Positions 1 to 11,700 of a stretch of DNA of 64,000 nt are shown piece after piece (positions within the stretch are counted from its first letter, which is position 1; the number at the start of each line of letters is the position of its first letter). This DNA is from Medicago truncatula. Its lineage: Eukaryota; Streptophyta; Magnoliopsida; Fabales; Fabaceae. The translations under genes were made by a program, and so were the position numbers. The notes beneath the pieces were generated by a model. The model did no database searches. It saw only the letters and a list, made by a program, of their open reading frames with translations, and was not told the origin of the DNA. The stretch covers positions 26,095,255 to 26,159,254 of the forward strand of contig NC_053048.1 of the NCBI RefSeq assembly GCF_003473485.1, given 5' to 3'.

Positions 1-1029
1 CCTTCAAATCCCTCTTCCATCACCACCAATTGGGATTATTTTTCATCTGATACTTGCACTACAAGTAATTCTATACCTATTACTCAACTCCCTCCACCCA
101 TTATTGACCCTGAACCTTCATATACTGAACCAACATCTCCTACACCACCTATTATCAGAAAATCATCCAGAACTTCACATCCACCATCCCACTTCCAAGA
201 CTATGTTTGCAGTCATGTTTCTTCTGATTTGTCTGTCAAGTATCCTATCTCTGATTCTGTGTCTTACAATGCTTTATCTCCATCTCATTGTGTTTTTTCC
301 TTGTCCATTGATTCTCATACTGAGCCAACCACATATGATGAAGCAAACAAACATACTTGTTGGCAGCAGGCTATGCAAACTGAACTTACAGCTCTTGAAA
401 ATACTGGTACTTGGAAACTGGTGGATTTACCACCTAACATCAAACCTATAGGATGCAGGTGGATATATAAAATCAAATATCATGCAGATGGAACTATTGA
501 AAGATATAAGGCAAGACTTGTTGCCAAGGGTTACAATCAGATTAAAGGACTTGACTATTTTGACACTTATTCACCTGTGGCTAAGCTCACTACAGTGAGA
601 ACTGTCATTGCTTTAGCCTCAATCAACAATTGGCATATTCATCAGCTTGATGTGAATAATGCATTCCTTCATGGTGACTTACAGGAAGATGTCTATATGA
701 TTGTACCTCAAGGTGTTACAACCTCCAAACCAAATCAGGTTTGCAAGCTCATGAAATCTCTTTATGGTCTTAAACAGGCAAGCAGAAAGTGGTATGAAAA
801 ACTCACTTCACTTCTTGTTCATCATCAGTATACTCAATCCAATTCTGATCATTCATTGTTTATCAAACAAACTACTACTTCATTCACACTAATTTTAGTG
901 TATGTTGATGATGTGATACTTGCTGGCACCTCTCTGCATGAATTTCAACATATCAAAAATATTTTGCATTCCTCTTTCAAGATTAAGGACTTGGGCCAGT
1001 TGAAATATTTTCTTGGTTTAGAGGTTGCT
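1..1029 (+). pseudogene. Ty1/copia polyprotein, reverse transcriptase part (left piece)
   Basis: The frame is open from base 1 to 1029 and enters the window already inside the polyprotein, so the 5' part lies outside. It encodes the linker after integrase and then the copia reverse transcriptase. Visible motifs are GCRWIYKIK, RYKARLVAKGY, QLDVNNAFLHGDL, SLYGLKQA and the catalytic YVDD box at codons 301-304. It stops abruptly after GLEVA because a solo LTR is inserted there; the frame resumes at 4504. The reverse transcriptase would copy element RNA into DNA in cytoplasmic particles. There is no internal stop before the insertion, so the copia copy was young when it was disrupted. Confidence 0.95.
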
Positions 1030-1573
1030 TGTAACACCCTACTTCTATTAAAGCAATTAAACATGCGAATAATACATTTATTCAAGAAATAGAGGCTACG
1101 CCACATTCAAAATTCAAAACCAATAAACATGTATATAAACCTCAACAGTCGCAGCGGAATATAAACCAGAGTAAATTCAAATATACATGTTATGAATAAA
1201 TAAATTACATCAACATAGATGTATCTTAAAAATCCTAACAAACGGGTCATCTCCAAACATAACAAAAACTAAGATAACCTAATCTAGACCGACACAACGA
1301 AGCCTAGATCAGAGCCAACTAAACATCTAAACGTTGATATCAGAGAAAGCTCCAGATATCCACCAAGCACAAGAACTCACCAAGCAACTAAACCTGCACA
1401 ACGTCTACCCATCCATACAGATAGGCAGGCGGTCCATAACAGATCCACTGGGGGTAAGTATTACATTATCATAATCCAAATAACAGTTAACATGAATATT
1501 TCAAGATAAACATCATGCATTTGATCAATAATAATCACACATTAATACTTACATCACATCCCAATATCTCGCA

Positions 1574-1815
1574 TCAATAATCACCAATCACATGTGTCAT
1601 GAACAAATATCAATTCACAGTTATTCATACACAATCACCAATCATATACATCATGAACAGTCACCAATCATAAGCCATGAACAATCATTAATCATATTTC
1701 ATGAACAATCACCAATCACATGTATCAGGAACAAATATCAATTCACAAATATTCATTCACAATCATCAATCACAAACATCATCAATAATCATTCATCTCA
1801 TTTCATCATCAATCA
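1574..1815. repeat. Degenerate CACCAATCA/ATGAACAA repeats in the solo LTR
   Basis: Short units built around CACCAATCA, CATGAACAA and ATCAATTCACA recur through this part of the LTR at irregular spacing. The open frame across it is low complexity and is not a gene. Confidence 0.55.
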
Positions 1816-2204
1816 CATATTTCACATAAGACTCATGTTATGATATGCACTTATTGACACATAAATGCATGTGGTACCAAATCTCAACAAGGTCGTCACC
1901 TTTCGATGCCACTTGCACATCGAATGTAAGGGCTCACACCTGCCTTACAATAATCTCGAAGTAAAAGAGTCATCCCTTTTACAGCAACAACGACTATGAT
2001 GCATGGACATGTATAAGGACTCGATAATGCGACAACAATTCACAATCTCAACTCAATATATAGGACGACACCCAATTATATTGATTATCTCCACAACATT
2101 GCATTACCAAGAAAACATGCCCATACACAAATAAATCATAGTATTCACCATCACACATCAACATGATTATCAATAATCAACAATGTCATTCAACATCAAC
2201 TATA

Positions 2205-2410
2205 TCATATAGTTTCACCATTCCAAACAATTATCATATTCCAAGTAAGAGAACATACAACATCTCATGACAAATATCATATCCAACATATAACCATTCA
2301 TAATCAACTATCACATATAGTTTCACCATTCAAGCATTCCTTACATTTCAAGTAAGATAACATACAACATCTCATGATAAACATCATATCCAATACAATT
2401 ATTCATTCAT
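2205..2410. repeat. About 115 bp direct duplication in the solo LTR
   Basis: Two adjacent copies share ATAGTTTCACCATTC, CAAGTAAGA, AACATACAACATCTCATGA and ATCATATCCAA in the same order. They differ by scattered substitutions and small indels. Confidence 0.6.
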
Positions 2411-3009
2411 ACAACTTCACTTAGCCATATAAGAATAGTCACCACAATTCGTAAGACAATTAGTTCAAGAAACATTTCCAACCAAAGACCGTGTCAAGTG
2501 GCAAACGGCCAACATTGACAATTCCCAAGACAAAACAACATAGACAAGTTGAGAGTTCTCAAGCAACCTTAACCAATCATGTATTCATGAATTTAAGTTG
2601 CCTCCGGACCATTAAACATTAATCCAAGAACAACTTAAGTTCGTATGAAAACCCCATTTCACAACTTTTCACATTCCCACCCGAAATATCACCTTTTACA
2701 TGATTAGAACAAATGAACTAAAACCAAATAAATAAACTCTAGGACCTCAACCATGTATATACACAAATCACATATGAGTGCAGTAGTGTATACATCAACG
2801 TTTCATAGGCCAACTCACTTAAATTCAAGTTTTGCAAAGATTCATATCATAAATGTTTCATTAAAGTCAAGAAAACACAAGGACTCACTAAGCCCTTAAT
2901 ACAAAGCTAATTCTTCCATAAAAACATCCCTAGATGATTAGGATAAAGTCCCTACACTTAGGAAGAAGTTTGGTAGTAATTGGATCAAAGAAAATTTGCA
3001 TTTTTAAGG

Positions 3010-3240
3010 TTTCTAGGCTGCCAAAATCGCTTCATGACTCATAAGATCACTTCATGATTTTGACAGCATCAGACTGAGTAGAAAAATTTGATGTTACTGT
3101 CAAAATCGCCTCATGATTTGCGAAATCGCTTCATGATTCGACAACATCAGGCTATGCAGAAAATTTATTGTTTCTGTCAAAATCACCTCACGATTTGTAA
3201 GATCGCTTCATGATTTTGACAGTAGCAGACTATGCAAAAT
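3010..3240. repeat. Three-copy 78 bp tandem repeat in the solo LTR
   Basis: The core TTCATGATT recurs at about 3051, 3130 and 3207, each time followed by GACA and preceded by ATCGC or ATCAC. The period is about 78 bp. The short open frame starting at 3232 lies at the end of this array and is not supported as a gene. Confidence 0.65.
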
Positions 3241-4503
3241 TCAACTTCTACGTTTTCGCGCATAAAAATCAAACCGTTAATCCGTTTTCGATGCCGTTTT
3301 CGCCTACATGCTCCTAACATTTGGCACTATCATAATCTACAAAAATTTCATGTTTCAACCATTCCAAAAGTCATTTTCCAAAACCTCACATACTCACTTA
3401 TTGGCGAAAACGCTTAAACATCGACATTTCACACAAAAAACTCGTTTTCTCCCAAACAACTCAACTAACATAACCACAACATGAAAACAGAAATTCTCCT
3501 AGGTTCAATTCATCCAACAATAACAAAATTTCAGTCAACAACCATAAATATCAAAGTTCAATTTGGTCCTTCACATGAACATTTAACTCAACTTCATCAA
3601 TTTCACAAAACCACCAACAACATCTTATTTCTCATCAACAATTATGATATATGAACACCCAAGCCATAAATCATAATCAACAACATATCTCAGCAACAAC
3701 AACATCAATTACATATGATTTACATCTCATTTCAATCAAAACATATCAAATTTCATCAATTAAGTATAATTTCATAACTAAACATTTATACATACTTTGA
3801 AACATGTAATTTCACCCACAAACATACCATAATCATCAATTCATGCACAAGAAAATAGCATCACAACAAGAGCACGAATTTAGCAACAATTGTTCATCAA
3901 CCCATTTTAATATAACATGAGAAAATGCAAAAATTGTACATGATTATGATAATAACTAACCCCCTTACCTTAGAAGAAGATTAACCCAAACTCTTGCTTC
4001 AATTTAGCTCCTAAGCTTACCCAATTGGATTCTTCAAGTTCTTCTCTCCAAAACCCTTTTTCTCTTCTCTTCACCTCTTTCTCTCTCTACCTCTCTCTAG
4101 AAATGTTTGTGAAATGAATGCATTGGTTCTTCTAACACAAATCTCCACTAATGGGCTTAACTGAGTTTCTAGTGGGCTTAACCCATTTCTATTCAAACCA
4201 AAAATATTACTACACTCCAAACGATATTTTAATTAATAACGGTAAAATGTCACTAACGGTAAAATCTAATCACTACACTAGTAACTTAGTAAAATAAAGG
4301 TTCTCACTAACTATTAAAATAATTCTCACCAAAATTACCATTTTACCCTTACCCGCCAAATGACCAAAATACCCTTATAATACGGTAATCCACGTAAATG
4401 CACCCGACGACAATTAATACACACAAGCATAAATAATCACACACAAACACAATTAAAAGTAATTAAAATAAATCTAGCTAAAAATCGGGCTGTTAAAATT
4501 GCT

Positions 4504-5382
4504 CACTCTTCTCAAGGCATATCTGTTTGTCAGAAAAAATATTGTCTGGATCTCCTCACTGATTCAGGTCGTTTAGCTTCCAAACCAGTTTCAACTCCTT
4601 CTGAGCCATCATGTAAACTGCATCAAGATTCCAGTGCTCCTTACTCTGATGTTCCCTCTTATAGAAGATTAATTGGTAGGCTGATCTATCTCACCAATAC
4701 CAGACCAGATATCACTTTTGCCACTCAGCAGCTCAGCCAATTCCTTTCTTCTCCCACTGAGAAACATTTTCAAGCAGCTACTAGAGTGCTAAGATACTTG
4801 AAAAAGTGTCCTGGTCAGGGCCTCTTCTTTCCCAGAGATTCTTCTATGATGATTTCAGGCTTCTCAGATGCTGATTGGGCAGGGTGCCTTGATTCTAGAA
4901 GATCAATATCTGGTCAATGTTTTTATCTTGGTAAATCTTTAATTTCCTGGAGAACCAAGAAACAATTAACTGTTTCTAGATCTTCTTCTGAAGCAGAATA
5001 CAGAGCTTTGGGTGCTGCTACTTGTGAACTTCAATGGCTCCTCTATCTTCTTAAGGATCTACATGTTTCTCTAATCAAACCTCCTGTGCTGTATTGTGAC
5101 AATCAAAGTGCCATACACATAGCTGCTAACCCTGTTTTTCATGAAAGGACAAAGCATTTGGAAATTGACTGTCATCTGGTCAGAGAAAAGATGCAAGCAG
5201 GAATCATGAAACTTCTGCCAGTTTCTTCAAAAGATCAACTAGCAGATTTCTTCACTAAACCTCTCCTTCCTCAACCTTTTCATGTTCTTCTATCCAAGCT
5301 GGGAATGCTTGATATATACCATGTCCCAGCTTGTGGGGGACTATTAGAGAATGATAGGAATACTGTTAGTGAGATAACTTGA
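4504..5382 (+). pseudogene. Ty1/copia polyprotein, RNase H part (right piece)
   Basis: This continues the copia frame after the solo LTR with no stop until TGA at 5380-5382 (292 codons). It covers the end of reverse transcriptase (TRPDITFATQQLSQF, then RVLRYLK) and the RNase H domain: SDADWAGC, SRSSSEAEYRALG and DNQSAIHIAANPVFHERTKH. The short tail after the ADFFTKPL motif is typical of copia. Joining requires removal of the LTR and one TTGCT copy, so the element as it stands cannot make an intact polyprotein. Confidence 0.95.
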
Positions 5383-5519
5383 TCAATCTGTTTCCATTCT
5401 TAGCTTATAGTATCATTGGTATTAGCTAGTTTCTAAGTGTTTGTATCACTATAAATACTTCTTGTATCAGACTTTTCATTATGAGAAATGAGAATATCTT
5501 TTCATAATTTTCCATAACA
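5341..5519 (+). mobile_element. Copia 3' LTR
   Basis: The sequence immediately follows a purine-rich tract (GTGGGGGA) at the end of the polyprotein and ends CCATAACA. The left end CTATTAGAG looks like a mutated TGTTAGAG, giving inverted ends TGTTA and TAACA. CTATAAATA near 5450 is a plausible LTR TATA box. The polyprotein stop codon lies inside the LTR, which is usual for this group. The 5' LTR lies outside the window, so identity between LTRs cannot be used for dating. Confidence 0.75.
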
Positions 5520-6289
5520 AAATGTGTATGATTACATCACAAAGTCATAACCTTTCTTACTTATATAAGTACAAGGTATAGACAAAATAAGATAAATACG
5601 TGAAACTAAATCTAAATTTCAAATCCTCTACTTTGTAAATCATGCATATCTCAATCATAGTATACATTAATATTGATGACTTCGTGTTCAAAAAAAATTA
5701 ATATTGATGACTTTAAAAATAAACAACGATGATGAGAAATACTTTAACATAAAAATAAGTTAATTATCAATAATAACAATAATTAAAATATGTGATATTG
5801 ATCGTCATCAACTCACTAAAATAACAACTACATTAGCAACTTGATTTCTAAACACTAATATACCTTGTTACAACATTCAAAACTCAAACCTACATACTAG
5901 TGATTCCCAATCAGAAATTAAACCTAAGTAGGATCATAATATGATTAAGAACTCCCTCTGATAGTAGAAGGTGAATTGGAGAAGAAGTAGAAGATGATGA
6001 TAAGGATGTTTTGCCCTACTTCAAGTTTATATCGATTCCTTGCACATAAAGGGGATTCTCCCATCTCAACCAAATTTTTCCATACGCATAATCTAGAAAT
6101 CGAAGCCATGACCACATGTTTAAGGGGTTCAAATTTGTTACTACTTCGATCAATTCATTGTTGGTGTTTTCAAGTAACACTTTATTATTACTATTTTTCA
6201 CAATAGTTTCATATAAATTATATCCTTAACTAATAAGATTATGAATGAAATAAAATAATTTTTTTAATTTTTTTTTCTTCCTAAAGGCT
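5520..6289. other. Intergenic AT-rich DNA
   Basis: Nothing convincing is seen here. The sequence ATTAATATTGATGACTT occurs twice in succession near 5667 and 5697. Confidence 0.6.
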
Positions 6290-7190
6290 GAATCAATATA
6301 AAGAGCAGAGGGGCCTGAACCCATTTACAAGCAGGAAAGTCTAGAGCATAGTATTGGGAGGGGGTAGACAACCAGTGACAAGCAAAACAAGGTAATCTTT
6401 AACCATTTTTAGCCAAAGCATCAACTACACTGTTACCTCCCCTATAAATCAAGCTATATGCAATTGATCCACCTATTCTCGAGAACCCAAGGAACAAACA
6501 TCTTGCCTTCAAGAGCATGAATAACAACATTTTGAGAATCACTTTCTAACCATAAATTCTGCCAAATTTCTACAAAAGCTTTCTCGATAGCAAACATAGT
6601 TGTCGTTAATTCAATTGTGGTAACCCCGATATTTTGCATAAAGCCTCTCCAAGGATCAAAGAGTTATCATCTCTAAAGACCCCCCTCCCCCAATAGAGGC
6701 AGTTGGGGGAGAACCTACTAATGAACCATCAATGACCTTAAGCCTCCTAGTTGGGGTAGGAGACAACTTAAACTCAATTATCTACAAGGACTTGGGAGTT
6801 GTCGCAGTGATGTGGAATAGCTTGTTCACCAAGAAACCCTCCATTGAATTTGAGGGGGAATCAGAGTTCAGGATCAGAGAACTGCTGAAATTAACTTCTA
6901 TGAGCTTGCTAATTATTCCCTACATATATAGAGGTTGATTCATATTGGAACCTTCTCTTGTTGCTCTCAATCCAGATGAGCCATAAGACATGAAGCTTAG
7001 CAGAAATCATGATATGTCTGACAGCACAACTCCAATTAACATGACCACTAAACAATAAGGAGTCCCAAGAATTGAAAACAATGGATTGATTTAGAAGTTT
7101 CTTGACACTCAAGAAAGATATGAACAAAGGTTTCCAAAGCTTTGTAGCATAGAAACAATGACACACCCTCTTTTTCTTCAATTCTCATAT
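6290..7190 (-). pseudogene. Decayed LINE-type zinc-binding and RNase H sequence
   Basis: Read on the minus strand, 7181-6909 resembles the zinc-binding region after a LINE reverse transcriptase (CHCFYATKLWKPLF, then LHVLWLIWIESNKRRF). The block 6639-6454 resembles the plant LINE RNase H (AIEKAFVEIWQNLWLESDSQ, then VPWVLENRWINCI). Between them PTPTRRLKVIDGSLVGSPP is still legible, in a different frame. Stops and frame changes separate the pieces, so this is a relic. It could also be a domesticated RNase H-like gene fragment; LINE origin is more likely. Confidence 0.6.
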
Positions 7191-8096
7191 GTTGGAAGTT
7201 TATTATGCACAGATCTCTAAAGTAGGAAGAAAAAAAATGTCACCGATTTAAAATTCCTGAGATGGGATCTCTTTTATATGCAGTATCCCTTGCCCCCTAG
7301 ACTTGTTGTTACTCATGAATGAGGTGGAAGTCTAAAGGGTTTCTAATGTGATTAGGAGGATTGTTACTATTTTGTTATCTATCATCATGGTATCATTTAA
7401 ATGTGTTTACCAATGTGAGAATCATGGACTCCAAGTTTCCTTATGATGCGATAGTTTTTTAGAATATAAACATGAATGTGAAAACTATAACTTGATAGAA
7501 CAATCAATTATCCAAAACACGAAAGTGACTGATAGGCATATGAATGTGACTGAACGTATGAAGGCACTTTGCAACAAGAAACGCAAACAAAAGAACATTC
7601 TCTATGAGAAACTAATTTGGGATTTGGTTCCTTTAAGGGGGTCTTATATTTTTCACTTCTTGGCACCATGCATCAATTTAAAATTTATATTTTGTTGAAG
7701 TAGAGGGTAAGAACAATGTTTTTGACTAATATAAAGGCTAAGAACAATTTTAATGTTAAAACTGTTATTGCTTGTGTTTTAATACTCCACTTATTTGACA
7801 CTTTAATGCATACAACTTTAATTTTATCATTATTCTTTCGTGTTTACAGCAGTCTTGCTCAAATAATGGAACCATAAAGGAACTTTTATCTAAATTATAG
7901 ATTTTATGGAAAAAGGAAGATGGAATAAAAAATTATCTCAAAAGTTGTCCCAAAATAAGATCGAATAAAAAGGAAAAAAAAAATGGAATAAGTGTTTGAT
8001 TTGACGGCGATTGAAATTGATAGTGATTTTCATAAACACCCCAATCCAAACATTTCGAAAAAAAGGAAAAAACTCAAATGTCTTGTACGGATGCAG
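7191..8096. other. Intergenic DNA between LINE relic and FatA
   Basis: AT-rich sequence with no supported gene. The open frame at 7492-7698 has no recognisable domain. Confidence 0.5.
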
Positions 8097-8466
8097 TAAT
8101 TCTTCACTCAAGAGGAAAAAATTACAAGCTCATAGGTTTTATGGAAAAATTAAATGTAAACAATAATTCAAGTTACACAAGAAACTACTCAAGTAAAATT
8201 TACTTTTTAGGTTCATTCATTTAACGTTGTATGTGGTCAATGTTATTAACCATATACATCATTAAATAAATGAACCTAAAAAATCAATTTTGCTTATATT
8301 TAGAATCGGATGGAGTATTGTTTAAATAACTCAGTCATTTTGTCAACAAAAAAATACTTATAATTATTACAATATTCTTTTAAATTTGTTTTATAAATAC
8401 TAGTTGAGAAATCTATTCAAATTGATTCAATGTTGAGAAAAGTTTACTCAAGGAATAATTGATAAA
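8097..8466. repeat. FatA 3' flank, tandem duplicate copy 1
   Basis: This copy shares TAATTCTTCACT, ATTACAAGCT, ATGGAAAAATTAAAT, TTTTATAAATACTAGTTGA and CTCAAGGAATAATTGATAAA with the next copy at 8481-8743. It is longer only because a 128 bp MITE is inserted in it. Confidence 0.8.
8188..8315. mobile_element. Stowaway-like MITE with TA target duplication
   Basis: An imperfect palindrome centred near 8245 (TTTTAGGTTCATTCATTTAA against TTAAATAAATGAACCTAAAA) is flanked by TA on both sides. The right end CGGATGGAG is the usual Stowaway-type end in this window; the left terminus is partly lost. The neighbouring duplicate has the uninterrupted site GAAACTATTGTTT, which proves insertion and fixes both ends. 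Confidence 0.85.
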
Positions 8467-8480
8467 TCCTAAGAGACGGG

Positions 8481-8743
8481 TAATAATTCTTCACTTAACA
8501 AGAAAACATTACAAGCTTATAGGTCTTTGTGGAAAAATTAAATGAAAACTTAAGGAAAAACACTAATTTCAAGTCACACAAGAAACTATTGTTTAAATAA
8601 CTCAATTATTCTGTCAAACAAAAAACCACTCATAATTAATTATTACAATATTCTTTTAATTTTGTTTTATAAATACTAGTTGAAAAATCTATTCAAACTG
8701 GTTCAATGTTGAGAGAAATTTACTCAAGGAATAATTGATAAAA
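8481..8743. repeat. FatA 3' flank, tandem duplicate copy 2
   Basis: This is the MITE-free copy of the duplicated 3' flank. It ends directly against the FatA stop codon, so it is the native 3' UTR or its start. Confidence 0.8.
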
Positions 8744-8744
8744 C

Positions 8745-11700
8745 TTATCTAGCCGCCTTTTTTCTCCATTCTGTTCGCCCCCGGTTTATTTCAAGTCCTT
8801 CATTAGACAATCTAAGTAGATGAAGAAACTGTTGGCGTTCTTGTTTGTCGTCCATTGCTTTACCAGATCCATTTGTACTTTTGAGTTCTGGAACAACCTC
8901 AGCGCCTTCAAGTGCTTCCACACTTGTTAGTGAATCAACTATGTCGTTTTGTTGGCATTCTCGTCTGTAATCTAAGGTAATACTCTGCAACTCATAGCTA
9001 TCGATGATTTCTTGAGGCATGCTCTGTCAAAGTAACACAGTTTGTTAGCTATATTCACACCAACGCATGACATATCTAAAAGCTTTTAATGTTGTGCTGT
9101 AAAAATTGTATATAGGAACCAGTATAGTTGTGCATTATGAAATAAATAACAATATTTCATTTTGAAGAAATAAAATACATGTAAGCATCCAAAACATAGG
9201 GAAAAAGGTAAATACATGCAAGAGCATGAATGTGTAATTTAAACTTTGACCAATGATTTAAAAATCCAACTGGACATCGAACAAGTGAGACCTCCAGATC
9301 ATGGTTCAACTGCTTTAAACCACTCAAACCAAAACGAAACCGCAATCAAACCAAAGAAAGTACTGATTCACAGTTAAACCGGCTAAACCAGCCCGATCAG
9401 TTTTTAAAATATTGATTTTGACCCAAAAATTCCACTAATTAAACATTCACTAAATTATGTATCGACAAAACATCAAAAGTGACTTTTTAAGTAATTGTTC
9501 TCATAGTCAAACTCTTAGAAGTGAGGCGGCAGTGCATGAACACACGATAGTGTAAAAATATTTATACTGACAGTGGATCATTACCAAGTCCTATGAGTAA
9601 GACAAATACTCTTCCAACATAGGCATCCATCAACACATACATACACACAGAAGGTAGGGAACGGTTCACGCTGATATAAAACTAGATAACAGCATGGGAT
9701 GGCAAAATTGAACCAAGATAGACACGCAGTCAAGAAAATGACATTTTTTTCTATTTTAAAAAATATTACACCTCAAAGTTAAAAATATTGGGTGAAAAGA
9801 ATTAATTATGAAATTGAAATTAAATGGAACATGATATGCAAAACTTGGTTTTGTATGAAAGTATGTCCTATGGTGTTGGTAGATCCAGAGTTCCAGACTC
9901 ATTAAATGGTGAAAAGAATGTATTTCAATGAATTAAAGAGAGTGAAAAATAACCTCAAGCACCCATCCAATATAGGCGACATTGTTAACATGCTGATTCA
10001 TGTCGAGATCGGATCTTCTAGGCTGCAATATTAAGGGGAAAATGTGACAAGGCGAAATGCTAAAATGTGTTGGATTTGCCAACTTTTTTCTGTCAAATGG
10101 AATTCCTTATTTTGTTCCAGATAAAATAATAGAAAAGGAAGAAGATTCTTCAAGCCAAATGATCATACCATAAGACCAAGTCTAGAATTATGAGCAGGAT
10201 CTCCCAATTTTGGAATTTTCTTTAAGCAATTACTATTTTCCTCAGGAATTGCCAACCTAAAACCACAGAAAAGAATAGAGAAAAGAGAGACAAAAGTTAA
10301 TTAATCCCTTGAATTGATATTTACATATATAAAATAATAAGCACATTTACATTTACAAGAACAATAATAATTAGTTATACACTGTTTCTTATGATGCCAA
10401 ACTTCCGAATTATACATCCATTCCTATAATTCCAATGAAACACGCTTCATCTGTCCCATAATGAGTGCTGCATTTGTAAAAACAATTTGTCCTAGATTGA
10501 AAGTCATTTTCAGTTTTCAAAGTAATATTAATTACTTTTTTCCAATTTTACCCTTCAATCAATAATATGTGCATCACCCCTAAGTCAACCTACACTCCTT
10601 CGCCGAAAAATCTTTATTTCCAACAAACAAAAACTTTAACCTTCAAATTGCCAAGCTAGAGAAACTTGATTCAACACTTGCTAAAGCACAAGCTTTGAGA
10701 ATCACATAAAGTGTTGGATTTATATTCATAATAACTCCTGGGACTTTATGATTTCAAAGACACGGGATCCTAAAAATAGCCATGTGAAACATGTGTCCTA
10801 GAGTTTATATCATTATCCTATGATGAGTGCCTAATGAGTGATGCCCCGTATCACCTAGTAAATGGCATGAGCTGCAGCTCAAGACAAATCATTTCAAGAA
10901 GGTAGTCTCCTCCGCCTGATTCTAAATAAAAGTTATAATGCACCATTTTGGAACAAACTTTTGGTGCATGCAAGAACAGAAGATATACTTTATTAAGTTC
11001 TGGTAAGAACTCGTAAAGATACAGACGATATTATGATGTGTGACCCTTTGCATTAGTGGACTCAACTCAAGAACCCCAAAAAGTATTTTCTCCTATGCTT
11101 TATCAAACGTCTTTTTGTTAGTGACAATTTTACTACGTAAAGAAAAACAAAATGCAAATTCTGAACACATTGCAACGCACTGTCAACAAAGGGTAAAGAA
11201 AAGTACCGACCTTAGCTCTCGAGGACAGTAAACTAAAAACTCGTCTCGAACATCGTCAGACACTTTTTGTAGTCGCCTTGTGTCCTCATTCATCATTACC
11301 CACTTGCTGAAACAATAAATATAGGTGGTTATCTTTATGGAAGCATCTAATACAAAAGACTGCATATGAGAGCATTGCATACAACACTACTTACACCTAT
11401 CAAAATTTAAAGATGCATCAATTTACATGATGTGAAGAAATTAATTGTTAATCATAACAAGGACCTCGCTTTGGCAAGAGCTTCATAGCAACAGTTTGTC
11501 CAAATTTAGATCTTAGGACAGCAATATTTCTTTGCTGCAAGTGTTTATAGAACTCACAGCATCCTTGTGACTTTTACAATAATCAGTATCTTGATACTGC
11601 TGAAAGAGCATAGGTTATAGTCTTAATACCTCTGAAGCACGGGTACGCTGAGTTGGTTGAAGTACCAGTACCGGTACAGCACGGGTACGTATCAGGTGTG

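Larger units (their letters stand above)
1030..4498 (-). mobile_element. Solo LTR, probably Ty3/gypsy chromovirus (Tekay-like)
   Basis: This 3,469 bp block begins TGTAACACCC and ends GGGCTGTTAAAA, so its ends are imperfect inverted copies of TGTAACA. It is flanked by the 5 bp direct repeat TTGCT (1025-1029 and 4499-4503). It has no coding capacity for gag or pol, as expected for a solo LTR left by recombination. Read on the minus strand it starts near TTTTAACAGCCCG, which resembles the usual start of legume chromovirus LTRs; orientation and lineage are inferred from that. Confidence 0.75.

Noticed and set aside
104..451. 115-codon frame overlapping the copia polyprotein
   Set aside because: It is an alternative frame of the reverse transcriptase coding region and has no domain of its own.
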